Positions 8,535-16,064 of a stretch of 64,000 nucleotides of DNA are shown piece after piece (position 1 is the stretch's first letter; the number at the start of each line of letters is the position of its first letter). The DNA is from a virus. The stretch covers positions 28,554 through 92,553 of the IMG/VR virus record IMGVR_UViG_3300046096_000928; one strand, written 5' to 3'. The notes under the pieces were generated by a model. It was not told the origin of the DNA and did not search any database. It worked only from the letters and a program-made list of their open reading frames with translations. The translations under genes and the position numbers were made by a program.

Positions 8535-8780
8535 TCAGAATAGTAGTTTTTTTTTTGTTTTGATTGGTTGCACTTTAAAGGAGATCATTGATTTATTAGA
8601 AGCTGTTTTTGTATTATTCCCTTTTATTAGGAAATCTGAAGATGATATAGAAACTTTGAATATATCTTGCATCTTACAAAATAATTCAATCTTCAAAACA
8701 TATAATTTATCTTTCTGTATAGGGGATAAATACCAATCTTCCCCATCTTCTCTTAATAATAATTCTATATTTTTTATCAT
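8535..8780 (-). CDS. hypothetical protein (81 aa)
   Basis: A small charged protein ('MIKNIELLLREDGEDWYLSPIQKDKLYVLKI...') on the same strand as its neighbours. An overlapping plus-strand frame (8485-8790) is leucine/serine-rich and looks like its shadow. No family recognised and no clear ribosome site. The gene ends 80 bases before the long hairpin at 8408-8456. Confidence 0.5.
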   Translation of the reverse strand: MIKNIELLLREDGEDWYLSPIQKDKLYVLKIELFCKMQDIFKVSISSSDFLIKGNNTKTASNKSMISFKVQPIKTKKKLLF

Positions 8781-8806
8781 AGTTGTGTAGTTGTTTTTAA
8801 GTTAGG

Positions 8807-9208
8807 TTAAAGTGATTTTTCTATTAGTTGCCAAATATTTTTATGAACATAAATAGCCCGTTGTTTGCATTCAAGAAGTAAATTTTTAACGTAAGGATTT
8901 TTAGAGTCAAAATAATAAGCGGCGATCATAGTTAGAAAATTATCGGTTTTCATCTTTAACATCTCAACAAGAAATAGGAAAATATTAAAGTAACGAGGAT
9001 CATCGATATGATCTAAAACTGATTTTTCGATAAGATCATTTTCATAGATATATTTAGCAGTGAGAAATTCTTGTAAAAAGACATGAGAGAAAAAATAAAC
9101 ATCATCTTCTTTAGACAAGATTCCTTGCTCACAAAAAGTCTTTACTAATTCTATCACGTCAATATCGGACATCCCGAGGCAATCATCAATATAACCTTGA
9201 GCAGTCAA
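8807..9208 (-). CDS. NACHT/STAND NTPase C-terminal fragment, distal part
   Basis: Contains 'YFFSHVFLQEFLTAKYIYEN', the F-S-H-x-x-x-Q-E-F-x-x-A-x-Y signature found just after the winged helix of NACHT proteins, followed by helical repeats ('DPRYFNIFLFLVEML'). The proposed start is a TTG at 9206-9208 with no ribosome site. The frame is open back to 9238 and lies in the -1 frame of the gene before it. I think it is normally the continuation of that gene, either by frameshifting at 9223-9229 or in an ancestor now broken. Confidence 0.65.
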   Translation of the reverse strand: MTAQGYIDDCLGMSDIDVIELVKTFCEQGILSKEDDVYFFSHVFLQEFLTAKYIYENDLIEKSVLDHIDDPRYFNIFLFLVEMLKMKTDNFLTMIAAYYFDSKNPYVKNLLLECKQRAIYVHKNIWQLIEKSL

Positions 9209-9507
9209 TAATAATTTATATTCTTTAAAAGTTGCTTATTAGTAGAGAAAAATTTATAAGCAACTTTTGAAAGTAAAGCAAACTCTCTTTCAAATTCTGG
9301 ATAGCAACGATCCCCGTCTAAAAGTACTTTAAATATATCTTCATAAGTACGTGTCAAAGAAGAAGATGTTGTCAATCCATCGTAGGGATTTTTAGCTTCT
9401 CTGAATATAGGATTATCAGCTAAATGTTTTAATGAGTATCTGTCTAAACTTTTTAGAAATTGTGCAATGTCTTTTTTGATTTCTTTCTCTTTTAACAAAT
9501 TTTTCAT
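9205..9507 (-). CDS. NACHT/STAND NTPase fragment, proximal part (no P-loop)
   Basis: A 100-residue product. 'LADNPIFREA', 'LTRTYEDIFKVLLDGDR' and 'FALLSKVAYKFFSTNKQLL' match the region just behind the NTPase core of NACHT proteins ('NPLLL...LYE...LL...A'). The Walker A and B motifs that precede it in the family are absent; the gene begins downstream of them with its own ATG. Read with a -1 shift at U UUA AAG (9229-9223) it runs on into the next frame as one 233-residue protein. A fragment without NTPase could be a remnant, or a decoy that interferes with NLR-like host defence; the second is speculation. Confidence 0.6.
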   Translation of the reverse strand: MKNLLKEKEIKKDIAQFLKSLDRYSLKHLADNPIFREAKNPYDGLTTSSSLTRTYEDIFKVLLDGDRCYPEFEREFALLSKVAYKFFSTNKQLLKNINYY

Positions 9508-9535
9508 TTTTTCTGTTAGTTGTATGTTTTATAAA

Positions 9536-9571
9536 ATAAGTTGGTAATACAATATTGTATTACCAACTTAT
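9536..9571. repeat. perfect 36-bp palindrome
   Basis: Bases 9536-9553 are the exact reverse complement of 9554-9571, centred on TACAATATTGTA. It lies between the DUF5895-like gene and the NACHT fragment, both leftward. It can act as a terminator hairpin or, as DNA, as a symmetric operator. Confidence 0.7.
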
Positions 9572-9593
9572 AAAGATTAGGTTAGGGTAGCAA

Positions 9594-10460
9594 TTAAAAA
9601 TCAATACCAGCTTCGGATAAAGTAGCCATATCTTCAGCAGTTAGATTAACTACCCCATTCTCATCAACTGGGGGGTGTGCATAACTTTTTAACTGAGGTA
9701 AAAAACTATGCGCGTGAGATAAAGTAGAGTGATTGTTAGGCAAAACTAAACTACTGAAATTAGCTTCGGTTATTTTCTCATAACCTTTAACCACAGTAGC
9801 TTCAGAAGTTAAACCATTATTATCACCAGATAACTCTCCTTCTATCAGAGTAGGACAGAAGATAAAGCGAGATGTGAATTTACAAGTCGGTGTTTGTTTT
9901 GGCAAAATTTTACCAGTAATTTGTTCAAACTGTTTAAGACTATCATTAATATATTCAGTATATGCAGTCTTGATCAATGAGTGGGCTTTCCCTTTAGTGC
10001 GAAATACTAAAGGAGTGTCTGATAATAAATTGTTATCTTTATCTACAAATAAGACAACTAAAACACTATACATTTCAAAGTCAGTCTTATTAAAATCATT
10101 TTTTTTGTAGTAACTTACTTTTTTCGTTTCTTTCCCTTGCATTAATAAAGGAGCTGCTACAACCTTAATCTCGTTACTTACTAAAGCGTCTTGATAACCA
10201 TTTAAAATAATCATACGGGGGGTACGACTGAACCACATCTTACCCGTAAATTTCTTTTTATCTTTATCTTTTAGTTTTACATCTTCTAAAGCCCAATTTT
10301 CATCTGGTTTAAAATCTATCGCTTTCGCTATATCTTGATTAATTGCAATCCCATGATTATCACTTTGTGGATTAAATAATTGACAGTGTGGATAGCCTTT
10401 TTGACTTGAAACGAACTCACTTACATCTACACCATAATCGGCAACATTTATTTTAGTCAT
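9594..10460 (-). CDS. DUF5895-like cyanobacterial mobile-element protein
   Basis: I choose the ATG at 10458-10460 ('MTKINVADYGVDVSEF'), giving 288 residues; the longer frame to 10523 adds an atypical hydrophobic start. 'GMKMWFSRTPRMI'-like sequence ('GKMWFSRTPRMIILNG') and 'LVFRTKGKAHSLIKTAY' resemble DUF5895 proteins of cyanobacterial plasmids and phages, whose role is unknown. It is divergent from a small HTH/RHH-type regulator at 10643. The gap between them holds short palindromes around TTATAA, likely operators. Confidence 0.7.
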   Translation of the reverse strand: MTKINVADYGVDVSEFVSSQKGYPHCQLFNPQSDNHGIAINQDIAKAIDFKPDENWALEDVKLKDKDKKKFTGKMWFSRTPRMIILNGYQDALVSNEIKVVAAPLLMQGKETKKVSYYKKNDFNKTDFEMYSVLVVLFVDKDNNLLSDTPLVFRTKGKAHSLIKTAYTEYINDSLKQFEQITGKILPKQTPTCKFTSRFIFCPTLIEGELSGDNNGLTSEATVVKGYEKITEANFSSLVLPNNHSTLSHAHSFLPQLKSYAHPPVDENGVVNLTAEDMATLSEAGIDF

Positions 10461-10642
10461 TTTTACTTTTTTGTTAAGAGTTGTTATAACTTCAATTATA
10501 ACAAAAAGCCTTGAAAATAGCAAAGGGAAAAGACATTTTTCTTTAGAAAATATAGAAAAAAGATTAATGCTACCAAAGCTAGGTTGTTTTAAAATTCTAT
10601 GATTGTTATAATTCTAGTTATAATAAATGATAAGGTTAGGTT

Positions 10643-10933
10643 ATGGCAAAAAGAATAATACCAATTGAATTAATGGAGAGGGCAAAACAAAATAATATTC
10701 CAGCAATTACAGTTTACAAAAGAGTACAATCTGGTATCTCTATGAATGATGCTGTAACAGTTAAAGATATTAGAAAATATTTTAAAGAGCAAAATACTAA
10801 TTTAATATCTTTTCATTATGAAAACAAGAAAAAATTAGTCTCAAAAATTAAAACATCCGAAAAAACAGCCTCAGAGTTTATATCCGAAGCCATTAATTTT
10901 TATTTACAATATTTAGAAAACAATGAACAATAA
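10643..10933 (+). CDS. small DNA-binding regulator (HTH-like plus RHH-like)
   Basis: A 96-residue protein. 'MERAKQNNIPAITVYKRVQSGISMNDAVT' has the I-x-x-x-T-V-Y-x-R-V layout of phage homeodomain-like HTH segments. The second half ('LVSKIKTSEKTASEFISEAINFYLQYL') resembles a ribbon-helix-helix. AAGGTTAGG lies directly before the ATG. Divergent position suggests it controls the DUF5895-like gene and itself. Confidence 0.65.
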   Translation: MAKRIIPIELMERAKQNNIPAITVYKRVQSGISMNDAVTVKDIRKYFKEQNTNLISFHYENKKKLVSKIKTSEKTASEFISEAINFYLQYLENNEQ

Positions 10934-11057
10934 AATTGCAATTCACCCAACTTTACAGAAGTTTAGAGAAGATACTTACAAGGCTATTATCAGAAACGAA
11001 GCCTTAGCTAAATTAAAACAAAAAAAAATAATTCCCTTTAAACCTAAAGAAGATTAA
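10923..11057 (+). CDS. hypothetical small basic protein (44 aa)
   Basis: A 44-codon frame starting 11 bases inside the upstream gene and ending just before a terminator hairpin. The product is basic ('MNNKIAIHPTLQKFREDTYK...KKIIPFKPKED'). Overlap, orientation and the terminator suggest a two-gene operon. No family recognised. Confidence 0.5.
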   Translation: MNNKIAIHPTLQKFREDTYKAIIRNEALAKLKQKKIIPFKPKED

Positions 11058-11064
11058 CTATAAA

Positions 11065-11097
11065 ACCTAGCATTTAGCTAGGTCTTTCTCTTTTTAA
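11065..11097 (+). terminator. rho-independent terminator
   Basis: ACCTAGC and GCTAGGT pair around ATTTA, followed by CTTTCTCTTTTT. It ends the 10643-11057 operon. Confidence 0.8.
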
Positions 11098-11546
11098 TAA
11101 TTTATGCCTTCTATATTTTCTACTTGGTGATCGTATAGTTGAGCATATTCGATTAAGTTATTTACCCCCAAAATATTGAGATATTTATAGACGTGTTTAC
11201 AAGCTACTTTGTTTGTTTTGTAAGCAATCTCTAAAAAAAGATAATCGTTACATTCACATTCAATATGATTTTGCATCGGTACTAAAATATAACTATTAAC
11301 ATTTTCTTTATTATGTGCGATATACTCATTATTCCCGAAGCAATGAATCTCAACTTCATTTACTCTTGCTTTTCTGTTTTTTATAATGACTTTTTTTATT
11401 TGTTTTTTAGTAACCAAAGAAATTTCATCATTTTTTAAAATCACAATACCGACATCACTCGCATCATAAGCAATTTTTCTTATTTCACTTTCTTTGATTT
11501 CTAAATACTGCGATACATTTTTTTTGTTGAAGACTATTTGTGACAT
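11094..11546 (-). CDS. SWIM zinc-finger-like protein
   Basis: A 150-residue protein with 'CECNDYLFLEIAYKTNKVAC' followed by 'KHVYKYL' at about residues 102-127. This is the C-x-C-x(n)-C-x-H spacing of the SWIM zinc finger, which mediates DNA or protein binding. The first half is basic and beta-rich. Free-standing SWIM proteins are uncommon in phages, so the function is open. Confidence 0.65.
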   Translation of the reverse strand: MSQIVFNKKNVSQYLEIKESEIRKIAYDASDVGIVILKNDEISLVTKKQIKKVIIKNRKARVNEVEIHCFGNNEYIAHNKENVNSYILVPMQNHIECECNDYLFLEIAYKTNKVACKHVYKYLNILGVNNLIEYAQLYDHQVENIEGINY

Positions 11547-11636
11547 TTTTCTTATTTACTCTATATTTGTTACCTCTTATTATAACATATATATAATAAA
11601 AAGACAATGTAAAAAAACAGGGATTTTAAAAAAAAG

Positions 11637-11981
11637 TTAGGCAACAAAAATAGAAGTACCAATAACAAGTTTTAATAAATTCCAGTAACTCATGCCATAA
11701 ACAGTTTGTTTGTAATAATCAAGATTTCGTTCAAGTAATTTTAAATCTATACTCCTGCCCTCTTCAATAGCTCTTAACGCACCACCTAAAGTTAGGTTTT
11801 CCATTCTTTCTAACTCCAATCGGTGAGCGGTTAAAAAGCCTTGTGCTATCGTTTTCTGTATCTCGACTGTCCAGATTCTACTTGTTAATAAGGATTCACT
11901 CAAGAGTAATTCAGATGCTACTATTTCATCATCTACATCATTGAATACTGTAAATCTTGTTTTAAATTCAGTTACATTCAT
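11637..11981 (-). CDS. head-tail connector, DUF4054-like
   Basis: A 114-residue helical protein. 'TRFTVFNDVDDEIVASELLLSESLL' then 'KTIAQGFLTAHRLELERM' matches the F-x-x-F...D-x-x-I...A...L-x-A-H layout of DUF4054 phage connectors, which sit between the portal ring and the tail. It stands alone far from the other neck genes (28110-28945). Its start overlaps the end of a small upstream gene by 14 bases. A HIP1 site lies just upstream (11995). Confidence 0.7.
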   Translation of the reverse strand: MNVTEFKTRFTVFNDVDDEIVASELLLSESLLTSRIWTVEIQKTIAQGFLTAHRLELERMENLTLGGALRAIEEGRSIDLKLLERNLDYYKQTVYGMSYWNLLKLVIGTSIFVA

Positions 11982-12105
11982 TTTTTTTGTTTTGGCGATC
12001 GCTTTCTATTTTGATTTGTTCATTAATTAAATTCCCAACGGCTAACCAATAACTCCTTATAGCTTCGGTTGTGCTTTTTTCTTTATACTTTTTATATTTG
12101 AACAT
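11968..12105 (-). CDS. hypothetical small basic protein (45 aa)
   Basis: A 45-codon frame ('MFKYKKYKEKSTTEAIRSYW...') running from 12105 into the start of the connector gene. The 14-base overlap suggests coupled translation. Very basic at the N-terminus; no family recognised. Confidence 0.5.
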   Translation of the reverse strand: MFKYKKYKEKSTTEAIRSYWLAVGNLINEQIKIESDRQNKKNECN

Positions 12106-12139
12106 ATACTTTTTATCTTTAAATATTTATCTATTTTAA

Positions 12140-12189
12140 CAAACAGTAAAAAGGCTTCTGGAGTAAATCAGAAGCCTTTTTACTGTTTG
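12140..12189. terminator. bidirectional terminator with 21-bp stem
   Basis: CAAACAGTAAAAAGGCTTCTG pairs perfectly with its reverse complement around an 8-base loop. The stem itself holds A5 and T5 runs. It lies directly after the stop of the antirepressor-like gene. Confidence 0.85.
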
Positions 12190-12190
12190 A

Positions 12191-12916
12191 TTATTTAATA
12201 ATTGTTAAGGTTGTAGTTTCTGGTAGTTTCACGTTAGGATATGCAAAACGCCAAGCATCATGAGGATAAAGTAGTTGATAAGCATATCTTGCGGACGGTA
12301 CTTTTTTGATTTCTAAATTCATCTTTTCAGAAACCGCTTTTAATCTCCGCCAACTAAAGTTTTTCTCACTTATGTTATTAAATTTGGCTATACGGATAAT
12401 TGAGGAATAATCAAAGAGTTCATCAATTACTTCCGCTTGACGTTCTAAGTCTTTTTCTTGATCCTCAATGATAGATTGTTTAAGCTCATTCTCTAAAGCT
12501 AATCGTTCTTTTTCTTCTTCTTGTGCTATTAAAGCAAGTAAAGCTTCTTTGTAGGTTTTAGGCATTAGTGAAGAAACCTCTTTTAATGCTTTTTCTGCTT
12601 CGATAAAATATTTACGAGTATTTTTCCCTATCGCTGAGCGGGATAACATACAGAGTTCTTTCAAAGCATCACAAGTTAAATTAATTACTTCAGAACCACG
12701 ACCACCAGTGCTTTTCAACATTTTGTTAAAAAGATAATCGGTTTCCTTTTCTAAGTAATTATCTATAGCTCTTTTTGCACTTGCTTTTGTAGCATATCCT
12801 GCTACTTCCCATGCCTCATCAAGATCAACAGGATATTTATTCCCCTCTTTCTCTTTCCTCAACCATTCATCTACAATATTTGAGTAGGACTTGGAATTTA
12901 AACTTGAATCTGCCAT
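12191..12916 (-). CDS. phage antirepressor-type protein
   Basis: A 241-residue protein. The N-terminal part ('DEAWEVAGYATKASAKRAID', 'TGGRGSEVINLTCDALKELC', 'GKNTRKYFIEAEKAL') follows the AntA/MSV199 antirepressor pattern. A coiled coil at about 125-160 and a C-terminal DNA-binding region ('ISEKNFSWRRLKAVSEKMNL') follow. Such proteins bind phage repressors and trigger lytic genes. Its leader resembles that of the BRO gene and of the gene at 30720. Confidence 0.8.
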   Translation of the reverse strand: MADSSLNSKSYSNIVDEWLRKEKEGNKYPVDLDEAWEVAGYATKASAKRAIDNYLEKETDYLFNKMLKSTGGRGSEVINLTCDALKELCMLSRSAIGKNTRKYFIEAEKALKEVSSLMPKTYKEALLALIAQEEEKERLALENELKQSIIEDQEKDLERQAEVIDELFDYSSIIRIAKFNNISEKNFSWRRLKAVSEKMNLEIKKVPSARYAYQLLYPHDAWRFAYPNVKLPETTTLTIIK

Positions 12917-13053
12917 AATAGATATATCTCCTAAGTTACTTAATTATGTTTAGGTGGTACAGACGTTATTAAAAGCGGATTCTTAATCAAAGCTAAGAGT
13001 TCGCTTGTCTGTTTTTCCTTTGTTTATTGTAACAGTTTTAGGCTATAATTTAC
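12917..13053 (-). promoter_or_regulatory. structured leader of the antirepressor gene (leader 3)
   Basis: On the minus strand TGTTACAATAAACAAAGGAA is followed by a hairpin at 12973-13006 (AAGCG/CGCTT with CTTA/TAAG inside). CACCTAAA and then TTAGGAGATATAT before the ATG come next. The first block and the ribosome-site block are nearly the same as upstream of the gene at 30720. The hairpin keeps its shape with different bases. Confidence 0.6.
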
Positions 13054-13087
13054 GGTTTTATTGAAAAAAGATTACACGAAAACAGGG

Positions 13088-13116
13088 TTGACATTTTTAA
13101 AGAAGCGGATTATAAC
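13088..13116 (+). promoter_or_regulatory. sigma-70-type promoter
   Basis: TTGACA (13088-13093), a 17-base spacer and TATAAC (13111-13116). Nothing but a short non-coding stretch and a terminator lies downstream. Confidence 0.75.
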
Positions 13117-13122
13117 GAAGGG

Positions 13123-13193
13123 TATGTTTCCGAATTTATTTAGTGTATGTTTTGGGAAGCTCTGACTATACATCGGGCTTCCCCTTTTTTTTT
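13123..13193 (+). ncRNA. candidate small RNA (~70 nt)
   Basis: A near-consensus promoter is followed after ~37 bases by a terminator hairpin (GGGAAGC 13154-13160, GCTTCCC 13177-13183) and nine T. There is no ribosome site or credible frame between them, so the unit looks like a stand-alone sRNA. Its end touches the 3' end of the convergent gene at 13192. It could act on other transcripts or only insulate the tail cassette. Confidence 0.55.
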
Positions 13194-13482
13194 ATGGTAA
13201 ACTTTCTTCTTCTACAATCTCACTTAATGGCAGTTGACGATCAGGATCAAAAGCGTTATAAGTATTGGCTAAATAAGTTAAAGTTTTGCCTATGTCGGGG
13301 ATTGACTCTCTTACTTCTTTACCTGTTATTGTTACTATTCTAGTCTCTAATACATTAAAACTAGCACTATATTTAATAAATGTTAAAGTTGCTATTGAGT
13401 TGTCATTATCTTGATTGTTTATTTCAAGATTGAAATTAGTCATTAAGGAAATAGATAATAATTGTTTTTCTATATATGGCAT
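13192..13482 (-). CDS. hypothetical virion-cassette protein (96 aa)
   Basis: A 96-residue protein ending the leftward surface-protein cassette, two bases after the gene before it. 'TFIKYSASFNVLETRIVTI' and 'IPDIGKTLTYLANTYNAF' are beta-then-helix segments with an acidic tail. No family recognised; a role in the virion is inferred from the operon. Confidence 0.6.
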   Translation of the reverse strand: MPYIEKQLLSISLMTNFNLEINNQDNDNSIATLTFIKYSASFNVLETRIVTITGKEVRESIPDIGKTLTYLANTYNAFDPDRQLPLSEIVEEESLP

Positions 13483-13484
13483 AA

Positions 13485-14318
13485 TTAATCTGCTACTATT
13501 AGTATTGTAAATGAAGCATCACAGCGAGGAGTTCCATTAGTTGCACCTGGTATCGCTGATACTTTTATTGTTGATCCAGCTTTATATTTCAGATAATTCA
13601 AGTTACTCGAATAATTCTGTCCTATTGCTAGGAATATCCTTTCCTGAAATAAATATCTTGGATTATTATCTCTAGTTAATGTTTTTGTGGTCGCCCTTAA
13701 TCTCACGTCCATTGTGGCTACGAGTGCAGCTACATTCCAATCTAAGAGATAACCTGTATAGCCAACGGGAACAGTAAATCTAGCTGATAGAGACTTATTC
13801 CCATTAGCTACTATTTGTTCATAAATGATGGTAGGAGTGCCTGTTTTTCTTAGATTAATAGTACCAGCCGATACTTCTAAAGAACCCCCCTCAACGGCTT
13901 CCATCCATTGAATGGCTGTTGCTGTAATACCAGTTGCTACAGGAGTAGTTCCATTTAAGTTAATATCAGGCGATTCTACTAATTCACCTAAAGAGTTTAA
14001 ATAAGTTATTCTTACCTTACGAGTGCCAGTGCCTAGTAAAGTATCGTTAGCAGAGGTACTAACAACTTCAAGGGCATCTGAAGTTGTTACAGGGGTAAAG
14101 TTTTGTTGCCCAACCGCATTTGTTAAAAATTCACAAACATCATGAAGTTGAGTAGTATTAACAAAAACAGTTCGGTTTCCTAAAATAGCAAAAATATAGG
14201 CTTGTTTTGTATTTAAGAAACTAGTCGATTGGACTATGTAAGGATCAGCTATTCCTATTGTCTCAATCGGATTTATAGCTACTTGTTGACCGCCAGTTAA
14301 AGTAATAATTCTACTCAT
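13485..14318 (-). CDS. virion structural protein, probable fibre/surface protein
   Basis: A 277-residue beta-rich protein. 'NDTLLGTGTRKVRITYLNSLGE' followed by 'SPDINLNGTTPVATG' and 'SLEVSAGTINLRKTG' is a module common in marine and freshwater phage surface proteins (DxxxGTGxRxVxIxxL...LNGTTPV). Such proteins are found on tails or capsids and may contact the host. The last ~100 residues ('VPVGYTGYLLDWNVA') form a second beta domain. It overlaps nothing and sits three bases from its neighbour. Confidence 0.8.
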   Translation of the reverse strand: MSRIITLTGGQQVAINPIETIGIADPYIVQSTSFLNTKQAYIFAILGNRTVFVNTTQLHDVCEFLTNAVGQQNFTPVTTSDALEVVSTSANDTLLGTGTRKVRITYLNSLGELVESPDINLNGTTPVATGITATAIQWMEAVEGGSLEVSAGTINLRKTGTPTIIYEQIVANGNKSLSARFTVPVGYTGYLLDWNVAALVATMDVRLRATTKTLTRDNNPRYLFQERIFLAIGQNYSSNLNYLKYKAGSTIKVSAIPGATNGTPRCDASFTILIVAD

Positions 14319-14321
14319 TTA

Positions 14322-14837
14322 TTACCCAAAATAAATAGGTGCATCAAACTCAAATAAAACTCCGCTTGGTACTCCCACCCCTAATGTTTGCTGAAAATTG
14401 CCTACGGTCTGAGCTGGTGCAGTGGTAGTTGCCAATCCTGCTGTCGTCGCACTTAAAAAGTAAACCGCATCCACATCAGCAGTTATAGAGGTGTTTACTC
14501 CTTTTGTATAAATTGTAACGGTATCACCTATCAAAAAATTAGCTAAGACAAAACCTTTAACCAATTTATTGACATCATTCGCTATTCCTTTTCTCACCGA
14601 AGGAGTTCCGCCGTTATCATAAATATTAACAAAATTACCATCAGTTAAATCTTCAGTAGCGATCGCCGTTTCTACTTGTATTTCAACTCCAGTAGGCATA
14701 AAACTAGAATGTATTTTTCCATTAGAATCAGTAGCAATAATTTTATTAGCATCCCCTGATCCTAATGAAGTCGTGATAGCTGAGACTAATCTTGTAGCAC
14801 CAGTAGTTAAAACTGTCAAAAACTTTAAAGCACTCAT
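14322..14837 (-). CDS. virion decoration/fibre-type protein
   Basis: A 171-residue protein with a widely shared phage module. 'TSLGSGDANKIIATDSNGKI' comes first, then 'AIATEDLTDGNFVNIYDNGG' and 'VNKLVKGFVLANFLIGDTVT', ending 'LGVGVPSGVLFEFD'. This fold decorates capsids or fibres in many unrelated phages. Its start overlaps the upstream stop (ATGA). It contains a HIP1 site (14659). Confidence 0.8.
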   Translation of the reverse strand: MSALKFLTVLTTGATRLVSAITTSLGSGDANKIIATDSNGKIHSSFMPTGVEIQVETAIATEDLTDGNFVNIYDNGGTPSVRKGIANDVNKLVKGFVLANFLIGDTVTIYTKGVNTSITADVDAVYFLSATTAGLATTTAPAQTVGNFQQTLGVGVPSGVLFEFDAPIYFG

Positions 14838-15310
14838 AATAAAATTGGATTATTTTGTAGTATAAAAATGGATTTATCAGTAATAGGTTTAGCTATGTGC
14901 AATAAAAACACAATTCCGTTATCGATTTCTTGAGTTAAATCACCATTGACACCTAAAAAGATAGGCTTATTTAATTCCCAATTCCAATTATCATTTTCAA
15001 CAAGTCCATAATTTCTTATGGTTGCTGTTAAATTTATTGGTACAGAAAATAAATTAAGTCCTAAGAAACTATCGCTATGAGTTAGGTTACTTGCCTTCGC
15101 TACTTCTAATTGTTTTTGTGCATTAAGAATTACTGGACAATTCAAAGGTAAATTTTCTGCTGCCAAATAAAAGACATCGCTATTGCCAGCTAAATTGAAT
15201 GTATAATTACCATTTTGTAAAACCTTAATCTCATTCTGAATAGGTTTTACAATAACTGGTTCAATTTCATTCTTAACAATTACATTAATAGTTTCTGAAG
15301 TAGTAAACAT
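14834..15310 (-). CDS. virion-cassette protein (158 aa)
   Basis: A beta-rich protein. 'GLVENDNWNWELNKPIFLGVNGDLTQE' and 'IVFLLHIAKPITDKSIFI' resemble the phage module in which a value is set and read out (G...W.W....IF.G..G.L). It is translated one base from the gene before it and overlaps the next by four. Role in the virion surface inferred from the cassette. Confidence 0.7.
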   Translation of the reverse strand: MFTTSETINVIVKNEIEPVIVKPIQNEIKVLQNGNYTFNLAGNSDVFYLAAENLPLNCPVILNAQKQLEVAKASNLTHSDSFLGLNLFSVPINLTATIRNYGLVENDNWNWELNKPIFLGVNGDLTQEIDNGIVFLLHIAKPITDKSIFILQNNPILL

Positions 15311-15706
15311 TTAAGTTACCTCTGGTATAACTTGCACATAACCCCAAGTAGTCCCTACTACTACCCCGTCAGGTGATTCTAATTCTAAATCCCAGACAAA
15401 AGTTTTAGAAACAATTAAATCATCTTCATCCCCTTGATACTTTGTAGGCTGTAGTAATGATGTTTGACTAGCTGTTAATTGCAAAGTTATTAATGTATAA
15501 GGATTATTTAGTTCGTCTAATTCAGGAAAAGTCAAAGGCAAGAAAGTAAAAGATGCTAATTCTATTCCCCCTCTAGATAAAAATGTATTCCTAATTTTTG
15601 CACGGGGATTATATGTTGAAACATCATTAGACCACCATATTGGTAAGGTGTATGTCTTACCTTGTATAATTGCTAAGTTTTCAATAAGGTTGATTGCACT
15701 TGCCAT
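15311..15706 (-). CDS. virion-cassette protein, BppU/fibre-type (131 aa)
   Basis: First gene of the leftward surface cassette. 'GKTYTLPIWWSNDVSTYNPRA' followed by 'LTASQTSLLQPTKYQGDEDD' and 'FVWDLELESPDGVV' matches the pattern of small phage baseplate/fibre immunoglobulin-like proteins (W...D...A.I......L....T..L......W.LEL..). Divergent from the zinc-ribbon gene at 15814. Confidence 0.65.
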   Translation of the reverse strand: MASAINLIENLAIIQGKTYTLPIWWSNDVSTYNPRAKIRNTFLSRGGIELASFTFLPLTFPELDELNNPYTLITLQLTASQTSLLQPTKYQGDEDDLIVSKTFVWDLELESPDGVVVGTTWGYVQVIPEVT

Positions 15707-15756
15707 AACTAAATTTGTATTACTTTTTGTAGTCTAACATATCGACAAAATCGTAC

Positions 15757-15785
15757 TTGCTAGAATAAATCAAATAAGATATAGT
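15757..15785 (+). promoter_or_regulatory. early-type promoter family, copy 1
   Basis: TTGCTA, a 17-base spacer GAATAAATCAAATAAGA and TATAGT. The spacer matches the four copies at 16065, 17079, 21796 and 22487. This is the weakest -35 of the five. It drives the zinc-ribbon gene. Confidence 0.65.
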
Positions 15786-15813
15786 CAAAAATGAGACTTA
15801 AAGAGTAAAAAAT

Positions 15814-16056
15814 ATGAAAATAAATAGAGTTTGTGAAAAGTGCGGGGGTATTCATATAGTAAAGGCTGGACGTAGTAAATCGAATTATCAGCTTTATCAA
15901 TGTCAGGATTGCCGTCATAAATTTAGTGAAACAGGACTAAAAATAGGCAGACAAAAAATTAATTTTAATTGTACTCAATGCGGGACAAAAGCTATTGCTA
16001 AAGGATTATGCAGAAAATGTTACACTAAATCACTCAATAAAAATAAATTAATTTAG
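15814..16056 (+). CDS. double zinc-ribbon protein
   Basis: An 80-residue basic protein with two zinc ribbons: C-x-x-C at residues 7-10 with 'CQDCRHKF', and 'CTQCGTKAIAKGLCRKC'. The first ribbon resembles the DNA-binding N-terminus of IS1-type transposases (InsA), but no transposase follows. Ribosome-site quality is modest (AAAGAG). Likely a small DNA-binding regulator. Confidence 0.75.
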   Translation: MKINRVCEKCGGIHIVKAGRSKSNYQLYQCQDCRHKFSETGLKIGRQKINFNCTQCGTKAIAKGLCRKCYTKSLNKNKLI

Positions 16057-16064
16057 AATGTACC

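Noticed and set aside
8485-8790. 101-codon rightward frame
   Set aside because: Leucine/serine-rich, crosses a hairpin border and lies opposite a more protein-like leftward frame in a leftward operon.
13485-15706. Diversity-generating retroelement or variable tail-fibre cassette
   Set aside because: No reverse transcriptase, no template repeat and no adenine-biased variable region were seen.
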